This document shows positions 16,634 to 25,296 of a DNA stretch of 46,958 bases, piece by piece. Every line of letters begins with the position of its first letter. The stretch's first letter is position 1. Under the pieces are notes generated by a model, which was not told where the DNA came from, did no database searches, and saw only the letters and a program-made list of their open reading frames with translations. A program made the translations under genes and the position numbers. Location: positions 1 through 46,958 of the forward strand of contig JACIVQ010000007.1 in assembly GCA_014361445.1 (NCBI GenBank), written 5' to 3'. Source of the DNA: Methanosuratincolales archaeon. Its GTDB lineage: Archaea; Thermoproteota; Methanomethylicia; Methanomethylicales; Methanomethylicaceae.

Positions 16634-16895
16634 CCGGCGGGAGTATGGAGATTTCCTTTGAATGAATCGGTTCCGTAAATTTATCTCTAGGAATCTCTTC
16701 GGCGTCTTTTAAGATCCTATAACGTTCGTTAAATTCACCGTGCTTTAAGAGATATTTTTCCAGCCCAGGAGCTTTTGAAATAAGGTCTTTGATGATCTCG
16801 TAGGGGGTGGGGGGGTGCTCAAACACCAAAGTGAGAGTAGACCTCCCGACGGCTTCTTTTAGATTTGCGAATAGTCTTACTCTGATCTCAAACAT
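16620..16895 (-). CDS. MoaD/ThiS-like ubiquitin-fold sulfur carrier
   Basis: A 91-residue beta-grasp protein ending in PPVSGG. The terminal Gly-Gly is the site of adenylation and thiocarboxylation by an E1-like enzyme. The N-terminus EIRVRLFANLKEAVGRSTLTL is the MoaD signature. It could serve molybdopterin synthesis, tRNA 2-thiolation with the Ncs6/TtuA protein at 26479-27414, or SAMPylation. Nothing here decides between these. The insertion RYRILKDAEEIPRDKF is longer than in minimal MoaD. It is downstream of the MIP18-like gene (6 bp gap) and convergent with the methylthiotransferase gene. Confidence 0.85.
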   Translation of the reverse strand: MFEIRVRLFANLKEAVGRSTLTLVFEHPPTPYEIIKDLISKAPGLEKYLLKHGEFNERYRILKDAEEIPRDKFTEPIHSKEISILPPVSGG

Positions 16896-16901
16896 CCCAG
16901 C

Positions 16902-17189
16902 TTATTCCTCGTTAACCGATTTGTTTATCTCGTCTTCCATGATATGACCCTTACAGGTCACTTTGACTTTTTTTACGCCTTCAACTTTCAAAGCCGCTTT
17001 TTTAATCTCTGAGGCAAGATAAAAGGCAATGGGGCACATTGGACTCGAAGGAACAAACTCTATATTGACTTGCCCATCACTCTCTTCGACTTTGTTTATG
17101 AGTTGCATATCAACCATACTCATCCCAGTTTCTGGGTCCATAACGCCTCTTAATGCTTCCAACACTCTGCTTTCAATCTCTTTGTTCAT
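16902..17189 (-). CDS. MIP18/DUF59 family iron-sulfur assembly protein
   Basis: About 95 residues, single DUF59 domain: RVLEALRGVMDPETGMSMVDMQLI near the N-terminus (the DPE motif), then VNIEFVPSSPMCPIAFYLASEIK with the conserved Cys, and VKKVKVTCKGH. Members (SufT, MIP18/FAM96) help to insert iron-sulfur clusters into target proteins. ATG at 17189 has GAGG about 8 nt upstream. The longer upstream frame looks untranslated. The neighbouring MoaD-like gene suggests a sulfur or cofactor operon. Confidence 0.88.
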   Translation of the reverse strand: MNKEIESRVLEALRGVMDPETGMSMVDMQLINKVEESDGQVNIEFVPSSPMCPIAFYLASEIKKAALKVEGVKKVKVTCKGHIMEDEINKSVNEE

Positions 17190-17306
17190 AACTATTTCCT
17201 CGAATTTTATTTTGCAGTGGATTATAAAAACATAAGTGTTGGTAGATTTTTGAAGATCCAAGTATCTACAAAAACTTTCAAAAATTTTTTGTAAAGTGTT
17301 TGGGTT

Positions 17307-18791
17307 TTATTTTCCGGACGCGTGAGATTTCTTTAACATCCTATAGCTTAGGCACATGGTTTTTGGATGGTTTGCAAATACCTCATCGAGTCTACCGATA
17401 GAAGTGTTCTTTGGCGCCTCCTTGAGTTGCGATGGGTTGGAGTAGGCAATGTCAGAGATCTCTTTTAAAGCTGAAATGTAAAGGTCTATATTTTCTTTCG
17501 TCTCTGTATCAGTGAATTCAAACATTAGAGCCTCTTTGACTATTAGTGGGAAGTAAATGGTGGGAGGGTGAAGCCCCCTATCCAATAGAGCTTTTGCCAC
17601 ATCGAGCGCTGTGACCCCAGTTTCCTTTGCCAAGTTCTCGGCACTTATAACTACTTCGTGTTTCCGATAGACCTCTCCAAAGGGCAGGCTGAAGCCACGG
17701 ATTGTTGAGACTTTTTTGGCGAAGTAGTTTGTATTTAAAACGGCAATTTTGCAAGAGAGTCTTAAGCCTTCGATTCCCATGGAAAGGAGATATGTGTAGG
17801 CTTTTACTAGTACTGGAAAGCTGCCATACCATCCCCTAACTTTGCCGATGCTTTTAGGTCTATCCCATTCCAGTTCGTAACCTTTGCCGTTAAATTTCAC
17901 TAGCGGGATTGGTAGATACTCCTCGAGATGCTCTTTCACTCCAACAGGTCCGGATCCAGGTCCGCCACCACCATGGGGAGTGGAGAAGGTCTTATGTAAA
18001 TTGAGATGAACTATATCAAACCCAAGATCACCGGGTCTTGCAATGCCCAATATTCCTTGAAGATTTGCACCGTCATAATACATTAAGGCTCCAGCATCAT
18101 GAATGATCTCTGCGATCTCGAGTGCGTTTTTTTCAAAGATGCCCAATGTATTAGGGTTTGTCATCATCAGACCTGCAGTTCTGCTGCTCACCGCCTCTTT
18201 TAGGATCTCTAAGTCAATCAGTCCGTCTCTTCCTGTTGGGATTTCCACGACCTTGAACCCTGCCATGGCGGCGCTTGCAGGATTTGTGCCATGAGCCGAG
18301 TCAGGGACAATTATCTCATCCCTTTCCTGATTGTTATCTTTGTGGTACTTCCTCATAATGAGACACCCAGTAAACTCACCGTTAGCTCCAGCAGCCGGTT
18401 GCAATGTAAATCTCTTCATACCTGTTAATGAGGAGAGGGCGATGTCGAGCTTATACATGATCTCCAAGGCGCCCTCCATCTCTTGCAAAGGGTGTATGAG
18501 TTGGACCTCATCAAGCCACGCAAGTTCCTCATTTAGGCGTGGATTGTACTTCATGGTACAAGAGCCTAGCGGGTATGGACCTAGGTCAACCCCCCAGTTC
18601 ATTTGCGATAATCTAGTGAAGTGTCTGACGACCTCTACTTCGGAGACTTCTGGCAGGTTTAGGTCACTCCTGAGCAGCTCTCTCGGGATTCCATTGATAT
18701 CGAGTTCGCATTCTTCAATGTTAGAACCTATCCTCCCATTCTGCCCCATCTCTAATATCAGTGGTTCATTGAAGCGAGCTTGTCTAAACAC
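17307..18791 (-). CDS. gcvPB: Glycine dehydrogenase (decarboxylating) subunit 2
   Basis: PLP-dependent P-protein subunit 2 of the glycine cleavage system. Landmarks: YPLGSCTMKYNPR near residues 73-85, QPAAGANGEFTGCLIMR, DSAHGTNPASAAMAGF, and the PLP-lysine motif DIVHLNLHKTFSTPHGGGGPGSGPVG around residues 260-285 with the Schiff-base Lys after LNLH. At 494 residues it is typical. The start is a GTG that overlaps the gcvPA stop by 8 bp, so the two subunits are translationally coupled. The H, T and L proteins are not in this window. The reaction may run in either direction (glycine catabolism or C1 assimilation). Confidence 0.96.
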   Translation of the reverse strand: MFRQARFNEPLILEMGQNGRIGSNIEECELDINGIPRELLRSDLNLPEVSEVEVVRHFTRLSQMNWGVDLGPYPLGSCTMKYNPRLNEELAWLDEVQLIHPLQEMEGALEIMYKLDIALSSLTGMKRFTLQPAAGANGEFTGCLIMRKYHKDNNQERDEIIVPDSAHGTNPASAAMAGFKVVEIPTGRDGLIDLEILKEAVSSRTAGLMMTNPNTLGIFEKNALEIAEIIHDAGALMYYDGANLQGILGIARPGDLGFDIVHLNLHKTFSTPHGGGGPGSGPVGVKEHLEEYLPIPLVKFNGKGYELEWDRPKSIGKVRGWYGSFPVLVKAYTYLLSMGIEGLRLSCKIAVLNTNYFAKKVSTIRGFSLPFGEVYRKHEVVISAENLAKETGVTALDVAKALLDRGLHPPTIYFPLIVKEALMFEFTDTETKENIDLYISALKEISDIAYSNPSQLKEAPKNTSIGRLDEVFANHPKTMCLSYRMLKKSHASGK

Positions 18792-20148
18792 CCTTAGTCC
18801 TCCCCTCAGTCGCCAAAATTTTTGCGAATAGATCTATGTCTTCTTTGGTGTGTAGTTCGGTAACCGCGAATAGGGAAACACCAGCCATTCCAAATTCCTT
18901 CTCCAAATCCCTTCCGCCCATAATTTCATTTTGAATTAAAGCTCTGTTGACCCGCTCTATGTCTCCAACATTTATTGCGAAATCCCTGAAATGTAGGCAT
19001 TTAAACAAGGGAGAAATTCCAAACTCTCTCAATCTATCTAGCACATATTGAGTATTATACATGATTTTTTTTGCCACTCGGGCAATTCCTTTCCGACCCA
19101 TTGTTGCAATGTAAATGGCAGCCGATATGGCAAGAAGGGCTTCGTTTGTGCAAATGTTTGATGTTGCTTTCTCTCTTCGTATGTGTTGCTCTCTAGTCGA
19201 CAGAGCAAGAACGTAGCCTCTTCTCCCTTCGTCTTTGCTCCTTGTGAGACCGACTATTCTGCCTGGTAGCTGCCGAATAATCCTGGGATCATCTCGGCAT
19301 ACCATTAATCCTAGGGTATTTCCCCCGGCACCAGGAGGGATTCCCAAAGGCTGTCCATCTCCTACAGCAATATCAGCGTCATACTCTCCTGGAGGCCTGA
19401 ATAAACCTAAAGACAAAGGATCAGCGCCCACTATTGCCAGAGCTCCTGCGTCGTGTGCGACCTCAACAAAAGCTTTGATGTTTGCATTGATTGTGCCAAA
19501 AAAAGTGGGTGTTTCAATGTATATTCCAGAGGTCTCACTATCTACAACGGTTTTCAAGTATTCAAGGTCAGGGCATCCATCATCCTTTGATAATGGAACT
19601 TCTACTAATCTGATGTCCATAGGATATGTGTAGTTGAGTATCACATTTTTTCTGTCGTTTGGAAGATAAGCGGGGATGACAAACTTACGCCTACCGGTAA
19701 CTCTTGCGGACAATAAAGCAGCCTCTCCAATAGCCGTTGGAAGGTCATAAAGGGAGGCGTTTGCCACATCCATTTTGTAAAGTTCACATATCATGCTTTG
19801 AAATTCAAAAAGTGCCTGCAGGACTCCTTGGCTTATCTCGGGTTGATAAGGGGTGTAAGAAGTTAGAAATTCTCCTCTGCTAATCAGGTACTTTATTATG
19901 CTTGGAACATAATGATACCAGGGTCCGCCCCCTGTGAATGACTTTGCATATACTTTATTCTTTGAAAGGATCCTCTTAACTTCATTGATAACTGAGGGTT
20001 CATCAAGAGGTTTTGTTGGTATCCCACAAAGTTCAAAGCTTTGATTTGGCAAGTCTCTAAAGAATTCGTCGGTGCTTTCTACACCAACCTCCATCAACAT
20101 CTCTTTAAAAACTGAAGAGGCATTTGGTAAATATGGGTGACCTTCCAC
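18784..20148 (-). CDS. gcvPA: Glycine dehydrogenase (decarboxylating) subunit 1
   Basis: Subunit 1 of the split glycine cleavage P-protein. Landmarks: HPYLPNASSVFKEMLMEVGV (start region), GGGPWYHYVPSIIKYL, TSYTPYQPEISQGVLQALFEFQS near residues 92-114, IVGADPLSLGLFRPPGEYDADIAVGDGQPLGIPPGAGG, and STREQHIRREKATSNICTNEALL. A longer frame reaches 20286, but the extra ~46 residues look untranslated. A GTG at 20148 begins MEGHPYLPN, where the family normally starts and gives 454 residues. A TATA-like TTTTATTAAAAA lies upstream at about 20243-20255. Confidence 0.94.
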   Translation of the reverse strand: MEGHPYLPNASSVFKEMLMEVGVESTDEFFRDLPNQSFELCGIPTKPLDEPSVINEVKRILSKNKVYAKSFTGGGPWYHYVPSIIKYLISRGEFLTSYTPYQPEISQGVLQALFEFQSMICELYKMDVANASLYDLPTAIGEAALLSARVTGRRKFVIPAYLPNDRKNVILNYTYPMDIRLVEVPLSKDDGCPDLEYLKTVVDSETSGIYIETPTFFGTINANIKAFVEVAHDAGALAIVGADPLSLGLFRPPGEYDADIAVGDGQPLGIPPGAGGNTLGLMVCRDDPRIIRQLPGRIVGLTRSKDEGRRGYVLALSTREQHIRREKATSNICTNEALLAISAAIYIATMGRKGIARVAKKIMYNTQYVLDRLREFGISPLFKCLHFRDFAINVGDIERVNRALIQNEIMGGRDLEKEFGMAGVSLFAVTELHTKEDIDLFAKILATEGRTKGV

Positions 20149-20431
20149 CAACAAATGTGCCCCCGCCAAATAATTTATGATTTTGGAATAAATAAGTTCT
20201 CTATTAAGGGATCCGTTGTTAATATTTATGGATTTTGTAAAACTTGTTTTTAATAAAAAAATAAAAAGTTGAAGACTTCCTAACATAGAGTGAGTAGATT
20301 TTTAGCAACCATCCCAAAAGAGTTTTTCGCTATTTATTTTATAAAAAATAAAGATGGTTAAGAAAAGTAAAACTCCCATGGCTGAAGCAAGTGGGCTTTC
20401 CTGCCGAATTCTGGTAAAATTTCAATAGGAG

Positions 20432-20507
20432 TGGTAGCCCGGAGGAGATTCGAACTCCTGTCGGCGGGGCCAAAGCCCGCCATGCTTGGCCGCTACACCA
20501 CCGGGCT
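20432..20507 (-). tRNA. tRNA-Gln (TTG)
   Basis: On the minus strand the acceptor arms are AGCCCGG and CCGGGCT, with discriminator A and encoded CCA (plus-strand TGG at 20432-20434). Anticodon arm GCGGG-CTTTGGC-CCCGC gives TTG. T arm AGGAG-TTCGAAT-CTCCT. No intron. Confidence 0.95.
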
Positions 20508-20701
20508 ATGTTTATCCACCCTTGGGAATTTTTTAAAGCTTTCCATTTTCTCTTAAAAGCGATTTATCGCTGTAATTCGTTAATTTTCCTCGGAACATCC
20601 TAAGGTACTTATTCATCGAAAGAGTGCTAGGCACTTTGTTTTGAACGCCTAGTTTTATAAATAAGGACTTCAAAAAGGGATTGTCATAAAAGGTGACTTT
20701 G

Positions 20702-21388
20702 ATGTCTTTGGGCTTCCATTATGAAAGTTTCATGCATGCTAACCCTTTACTTGAAGGTATTATAGGCATAATTTTGTTTTTCTACATATTTGCAATCGTA
20801 TTTGGTACAAAATACACTTACAAAATCTTCAGGGCACATGACTTACCGCATAACGTCGCTGCTTATTATAATCGGAAAATAATTCACATATTTGGGGGAG
20901 GTGTTGCGACGCTTTTATTCCCAATTTTTTTTACTGGAGTCACTATACCCCTAATTCTTGTTTCAATAATAGCATTTGCAGTATATCTTCCTCACAAAAT
21001 GGGCAGACTTCTTAGCTGGTTCCAAGTCGAGGAGAACATGTATGAGGTCAACTTCGCAATTGCATGGGGGGCAGCGATTGGAATATCTTGGGTATTCTTT
21101 GGTGACCCTATCTACGGAGTCATACCTGCTGCTTTCATATCATTTGGGGATGCGATTACAGGAATTGTTAGAAATGCAGTATTCAAAAGACGTACTAAAC
21201 ATTGGCTAGGCAATTTGGCAATGGTAATGGTTTGTGCACCTATAGGATATTATTATGCGGGCATAGCCGGCTTGGTTGCAGCATTTGTCTCGTCGGTGGT
21301 AGAGCACTTTGAGTTCAACCCACTCGATGACAATGTTCTGATAACACTTTCTGCCCTCATTGTTTTGGCAATTTTTAGGGGATTATGA
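20702..21388 (+). CDS. Dolichol/phytol kinase-like membrane protein
   Basis: A 228-residue integral membrane protein with about seven hydrophobic helices, of the SEC59/VTE5/cytidylyltransferase-like family. Landmarks: NRKIIHIFGGGVATLLFP near residue 60 (RK.xHI..G motif) and VIPAAFISFGDAITGIVRN near residues 140-158 (the GDA..G motif used to bind nucleotide), then HWLGNLAMVMVCAPIGYYYAGIAGL. Family members phosphorylate polyprenols or activate lipids with CTP. The substrate here (dolichol-like, geranylgeraniol or archaeol-related) is not resolved. ATG at 20702 is 5 nt after GGTGA. A GTG at 20693 inside the GGTG is less likely. A TATA-like TTTTATAAATA is at about 20653-20663. Confidence 0.75.
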   Translation: MSLGFHYESFMHANPLLEGIIGIILFFYIFAIVFGTKYTYKIFRAHDLPHNVAAYYNRKIIHIFGGGVATLLFPIFFTGVTIPLILVSIIAFAVYLPHKMGRLLSWFQVEENMYEVNFAIAWGAAIGISWVFFGDPIYGVIPAAFISFGDAITGIVRNAVFKRRTKHWLGNLAMVMVCAPIGYYYAGIAGLVAAFVSSVVEHFEFNPLDDNVLITLSALIVLAIFRGL

Positions 21389-21713
21389 TCAAGGGATGCC
21401 GATTTTTAATAGTTAATACCTTTATCATAAATATGAATATTCTGTAATATGCTTCATTAAACTCGGAAATAGATATAACAAAATGCCCCTCCATGGTTAT
21501 GGAAATCTCTGCAATAGGGTTTTCCGTTTACCATCCAGTTATCTGCATCCTTTTTCCTTATTAGCGCATTTCGGTTTGCTCTAATGAACCAAATCCTCAG
21601 CCTTATCCGAACTTTTAGAAGTGAATTACGTCCGAAGAAATAAGGGTAAGAGCAAACATAATAGGTATAATTATAGCGGAGCACCAAATAACCCTGTTGA
21701 TGGTCGAGCTAAA
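21389..21713. other. Intergenic stretch, no supported gene
   Basis: About 325 AT-rich bases. A minus-strand frame at 21457-21687 ends in a Cys/His-containing segment (PYCRDFHNHGGAFC), but it lacks a good ribosome-binding site, and its 5' half overlaps the pelota upstream region. I do not call it. TATAATTATA at about 21663-21672 may be the pelota promoter. Confidence 0.4.
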
Positions 21714-22787
21714 ATGAAAGTTCTCGAGAAAGATTTGGAGCGTAGAACTTTTGAGGTAGAGGTGGAGGACAAAGAGGACCTCTGGCACCTTTACAATATA
21801 ATAGACATTGGGGATACTATATGCGGGCAGACTTTCAGGGAGGTGAGGGTTTCGAGAGCAGACGGAAGCGAGGAGCGAGTAGGGAGGAGGAAAATTTACA
21901 TATGTATTGAGGTCGAAGATCTTTATTTCCAGAGTTTTACAGAGAGTTTGAGAATAAGAGGAAAAGTGGTTTCTGGACCAGAGGATGTTCATGTTCAGGG
22001 GCAATATCACACTTTTTCAGTGAAGGAAAGGGACAAGATAAAGATCTCGAAGAAGGAGTGGTTGTCCTTCCACGAAGAACGACTGAATGTTGCACAAAAA
22101 AAGGAGCGCCCCAAGGTCATCTTAGTAACAATCGACGACCAGGAGGCAGACATATTTCTCGTTAGAGAGTATTCCATGGAATATCTTTTCGATATTCAGT
22201 CTCACATTTCGGGAAAGTATTTGGAGTCGGGCGGGCGCTCGGCTGAAAAATTGAGATACCTATCTAAGGTCGCAGAAGAGATAGGGCGGCTTGCCGAAAA
22301 GGAAAAGGCTTTTGTTATCGTAGGAGGGCCTGGTTTCACAAAGAGCGAATTGCTCTCATTACTTAAGGATAAGTTCAAACACATCAATGTTATAGAGGAA
22401 AGCGCATCATCAATAGGACCATCTGGTGCTAGAGAGATCTTAAGAAGAGGAGCCCTAGGCAAGATTCTGCAGAATTCCATATTGATTCGTGATTCCGAGC
22501 TTGTAGACGAGTTGTTTTTCCGTTTGTCGAACAAGCCTTCCCTAGTGACATACGGAATTGAAGAAGTCAAGAATGCAGTTGAGCGCGGAGCCGTGGACTC
22601 TCTATTGGTATCAGGGCGTCTTTTAAAGAATTTAAGCCTTGAGGAGAGGAGCAAGATAGAGGAATTGTGTAAAAAAACAGAAGATTATGGGGGCAAGGTT
22701 TACTTTATAGGCGCAGAGCATGAGAAGGGACTTCAGTTTTTTAACCTTGGGGGGATAGCCGCGCTCCTTAGGTTTTCAGTATCTTAG
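21714..22787 (+). CDS. pelA: mRNA surveillance protein pelota (Dom34)
   Basis: A ribosome-rescue factor that works with aEF1A/aRF3-like GTPase and ABCE1 to split stalled ribosomes. The start region MKVLEKDLERRTFEVEVED and DLWHLYNIIDIGDTI form the N-terminal Sm-like domain. VILVTIDDQEADIFLVREY opens the eRF1-type central domain, FVIVGGPGFTKSELLSLL follows, and the C-terminal domain ends with GGIAALLRF. No GGQ motif is present, as expected for pelota as opposed to aRF1. ATG at 21714 is chosen because it starts on the family N-terminus. It overlaps the convergent radical SAM gene by 12 bp. Confidence 0.95.
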   Translation: MKVLEKDLERRTFEVEVEDKEDLWHLYNIIDIGDTICGQTFREVRVSRADGSEERVGRRKIYICIEVEDLYFQSFTESLRIRGKVVSGPEDVHVQGQYHTFSVKERDKIKISKKEWLSFHEERLNVAQKKERPKVILVTIDDQEADIFLVREYSMEYLFDIQSHISGKYLESGGRSAEKLRYLSKVAEEIGRLAEKEKAFVIVGGPGFTKSELLSLLKDKFKHINVIEESASSIGPSGAREILRRGALGKILQNSILIRDSELVDELFFRLSNKPSLVTYGIEEVKNAVERGAVDSLLVSGRLLKNLSLEERSKIEELCKKTEDYGGKVYFIGAEHEKGLQFFNLGGIAALLRFSVS

Positions 22788-23810
22788 TGGAGTTTTGGCG
22801 ATTCTCTCCCTGGTCCCGGTAGGATATTCCTTTACATAGAATACACGAGAATTTGGGGAAAATTTAAGAGCACTTTCCAAGAACTTCCGGTGGATGATTA
22901 ATCCTTGCCCGTCGTCGGAAACCCTAGACATATGTGGAGGGATGCCAAGCTCCAGCATCAATAAGCTTCTTAATTCGTTTGGAGTAAATCTCTCCGGGAT
23001 AACCAATAAATTTCCGACAAGTCCATCGTCCGTGACCTCTTCGTAGGGGCGGATCACATTTTTAAGTCTCCTAATTAGCCTCATTCTTAATTGCAGGTTA
23101 TCCTTTGTACTTGAAGAACAGTAGTGTATTGGTAGTTCGATTCCCTCAGACTTGGCCCATTGAATCACTCTATGGGCAGTCTCTTCACTGCCCCTTACAG
23201 CGGCAGAACCTTCCAGATCGAAACCCCTCTCCTTTAATTGGTAAGCATTTTGGGGGGTGAACTCAAGTTGGTTAATGTTCAAAAAGTCTGCACCCACACT
23301 TTGTAGATACAAAATCAAATCTTTAAGCTGGGACTCTTCTCCAGGGATAGCGGGGACCTCGGCGCCTGCACAAAGTCCCAAGATTTTGGCATCCCGGATT
23401 TTTTCTCTGTTGGATATTGTGGTGTGTAATCTGATCTCGTCTAATCCCGCCTCCTTAAGTCTCAGGAGGGCATCTTTGCTAGCATACATGCCGTTGGTGT
23501 ATAAATGGATGTGGTGTCCTTCCCCGAAAAAATCCTTGAGGATGCGGATGTATCTCAGAGTCCTATTCAATCGAATTAGCGGGTCTCCTCCTGTTATCCC
23601 TGTGCCTTCAGCGTCTATAGCCCTGCCTTCAAGGAGTATATCAAGAGTGTTTTCTACCAAGATTTCATCTGCGTAAACAACATCTCTCCCCTTTCGATTC
23701 TCGCCTAATGGGCAGTAGTAACACCACCGGTCGCAAAGACCAGTAACAAACAAGACGAGCTTGGCACCCTTCAGGCAGAGCTCGCACCCTTTGGGGATTC
23801 GGTCGGTCAT
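22776..23810 (-). CDS. Radical SAM protein (COG2108-like)
   Basis: A 344-residue radical SAM enzyme of the archaeal group related to pyruvate-formate-lyase-activating enzymes. The cluster motif is TGLCDRWCYYCPLGENRKG (CxxxCxxC, residues about 23-41), preceded by GCELCLKGAKLVLF with two extra Cys. GTGITGGDPLIRL is the GGE-like SAM-binding strand, and a TNG motif (HLYTNGMY) follows. The C-terminal ~130 residues match no domain I recognise. Substrate is unknown. It stands alone, convergent with pelota, and no partner gene suggests a pathway. Confidence 0.82.
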   Translation of the reverse strand: MTDRIPKGCELCLKGAKLVLFVTGLCDRWCYYCPLGENRKGRDVVYADEILVENTLDILLEGRAIDAEGTGITGGDPLIRLNRTLRYIRILKDFFGEGHHIHLYTNGMYASKDALLRLKEAGLDEIRLHTTISNREKIRDAKILGLCAGAEVPAIPGEESQLKDLILYLQSVGADFLNINQLEFTPQNAYQLKERGFDLEGSAAVRGSEETAHRVIQWAKSEGIELPIHYCSSSTKDNLQLRMRLIRRLKNVIRPYEEVTDDGLVGNLLVIPERFTPNELRSLLMLELGIPPHMSRVSDDGQGLIIHRKFLESALKFSPNSRVFYVKEYPTGTRERIAKTPLRY

Positions 23811-23848
23811 AAGATGATTTTTGGGAAAATAGCTAATAAGTCTGCTTT

Positions 23849-24190
23849 TTAAAGGAGGATTTCAACAACGAGAGCCATTATCAGAGCGCCGATCATTAAC
23901 CTTCTCCCCGTATATTTTGAAAAGCCAGAAGCCCATAGTATAAATCCCGCAAGACCTATAGTAAAGTATGTGATCTTCATGACCCTCTTTAGGAACTCAT
24001 TTAAAGTGAGCGAAAACCATTCTAGGTTAGTCTCAAAAAACTGCATCCAGCTGTTTATTGTATTTTGGAACTTCTCTTGAACGCTCTCTGCACTAACAGA
24101 GGATACAAATACACATAAGAATAAGAACAAGATTGGAACGACCAATATAATTGGATGGTGTCTCAAGCGAGTCTCCAAAATAAGTCTCAA
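23849..24190 (-). CDS. Small membrane protein with signal sequence, unknown
   Basis: A 113-residue protein that I do not recognise. Hydrophobic signal or anchor at about residues 14-34 (ILVVPILFLFLCVFVSSVSA), a ~40-residue extracellular amphipathic helix-prone segment with aromatic residues (NSWMQFFETNLEWFSLTLNEF), then two closely spaced transmembrane helices (ITYFTIGLAGFILWASGF and LMIGALIMALVVEILL). Its ATG overlaps the stop of the upstream nucleotidyltransferase gene (ATGA), so it is translationally coupled to it. Function is unknown. Confidence 0.7.
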   Translation of the reverse strand: MRLILETRLRHHPIILVVPILFLFLCVFVSSVSAESVQEKFQNTINSWMQFFETNLEWFSLTLNEFLKRVMKITYFTIGLAGFILWASGFSKYTGRRLMIGALIMALVVEILL

Positions 24191-24912
24191 TATATAAATC
24201 TCATACCACGTTGTGATAGAAGTCTCCTAAGGCTGGGATCCTTTGATGCCCGCTCTCTCAGCTTTTCCTCAAAGTTTTCATCGTCACGAAGCTCTGTTTT
24301 GAAATATATTCCAGTTCTCCCGATCTCATCCCTCCTCGTTAGAACCCTTATGCGCTCATTAATAAGTTCCAAACTCACTCCTACTATCTTTGAGACCTCC
24401 ACGCTGTTATAGATAATCGAATACTCATAGTGACCATAGTCGGTTGGAAATATTAGCATCAGTCTCTTATCAACGCCCGGAACTCTTCTTCCCTCCTCTA
24501 AGTCGCGTAGACCAATCTCGCCCCCAAATCTGTAAAACTCTCGCTCTCTTTGCCTTAAAGGTAGAAGTGGGAAAGTGACTTTGACGTTCTCTTCTAGGTA
24601 TATTATAGCCTTGACCACGTGGTTTGGCGTGGCTTGAGTAAGCTCTCTCTTTAGTATTTGGAAACCGGAATCTTGTAATAGACCCTCCACTATGTATGAA
24701 GGAACGACTTCTGGGATAAATACGTCTACATCACTTTTTTCGTTTACGTCTCCACGGGCAAGACTCCCATGGGCTATCCCCTCGATCCCCCTCACTTTAA
24801 GTGCCTTTAGTATGTTAATTGCAACCTCCCTAAGTTTTTTGAGTAGTAGCCAACGATCTTGGGTGTAAACAACCTCTCTTATTTCGTAAATGGGAGAGAC
24901 TTTCTTTGCCAC
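24187..24912 (-). CDS. Archaeal minimal-type nucleotidyltransferase (COG1665-like)
   Basis: A 241-residue protein with a nucleotidyltransferase-fold motif GIAHGSLARGDVNEKSDVDVFIPE (residues about 45-68). The pattern GS.aRGD..(E)KSDvDvF carries the paired acidic metal ligands. The C-terminal part contains an HTH-like segment (VEVSKIVGVSLELINERIRVLTRR) and ends with repeated Arg, which might contact nucleic acid. It resembles a conserved archaeal family of predicted nucleotidyltransferases with unknown substrate. The GTG start at 24912 lies 6 bp after the cutA stop, and the stop overlaps the small membrane-protein gene. Confidence 0.78.
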   Translation of the reverse strand: MAKKVSPIYEIREVVYTQDRWLLLKKLREVAINILKALKVRGIEGIAHGSLARGDVNEKSDVDVFIPEVVPSYIVEGLLQDSGFQILKRELTQATPNHVVKAIIYLEENVKVTFPLLPLRQREREFYRFGGEIGLRDLEEGRRVPGVDKRLMLIFPTDYGHYEYSIIYNSVEVSKIVGVSLELINERIRVLTRRDEIGRTGIYFKTELRDDENFEEKLRERASKDPSLRRLLSQRGMRFIY

Positions 24913-24918
24913 CAGCCC

Positions 24919-25236
24919 TCACGCCCTTTCGGTACTGTTCTTAATCCAGTCCAGATATTCCTTTAGACCTCCTTCTAAAGTAAACCAGATTATTTCTGGA
25001 ACGGAATAGGTGTGAAGTTCCTTGGTTCTTTTTACTAAGAGATCTAGTCGGTCCTTTGTTGTCTTAACGATTAGGAGGTGTTCCGGAGCGGTTTCGATCT
25101 TGCCTTGCCAATAAAATACCGATTCAACCCCACCTATAATATTAATACATGCTGCAAGGCCTTTATTTACAAGCTCATGCGCAATTCTGTGAGCCTCATC
25201 TTTACTTCCGACAGTTATAAAAACCACAGCATACAT
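24919..25236 (-). CDS. cutA: Divalent-cation tolerance protein CutA1
   Basis: A small trimeric ferredoxin-like fold protein. Landmarks: YAVVFITVGSKDEAHRIAHELVNKGLAACIN, VESVFYWQGKIETAPEHLLIVKTT, and HTYSVPEIIWFTLEGG.KEYLDWI, all diagnostic for CutA1. Length of about 105 residues is usual. ATG at 25236 is preferred over the GTG four codons upstream because it follows GGTGG by 8 nt and starts on the family N-terminus. It heads a probable three-gene unit with the nucleotidyltransferase and small membrane protein. Confidence 0.93.
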   Translation of the reverse strand: MYAVVFITVGSKDEAHRIAHELVNKGLAACINIIGGVESVFYWQGKIETAPEHLLIVKTTKDRLDLLVKRTKELHTYSVPEIIWFTLEGGLKEYLDWIKNSTERA

Positions 25237-25296
25237 CCCATGTACCACCAGATAATATACTCGTCAAAAATATAATTATGGTTTGAGGCTGAAAGA

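Noticed and set aside
21457-21687. 76-codon frame ending with a Cys/His cluster
   Set aside because: No good start signal, and it overlaps the pelota leader; the Cys/His pattern is too short to trust.
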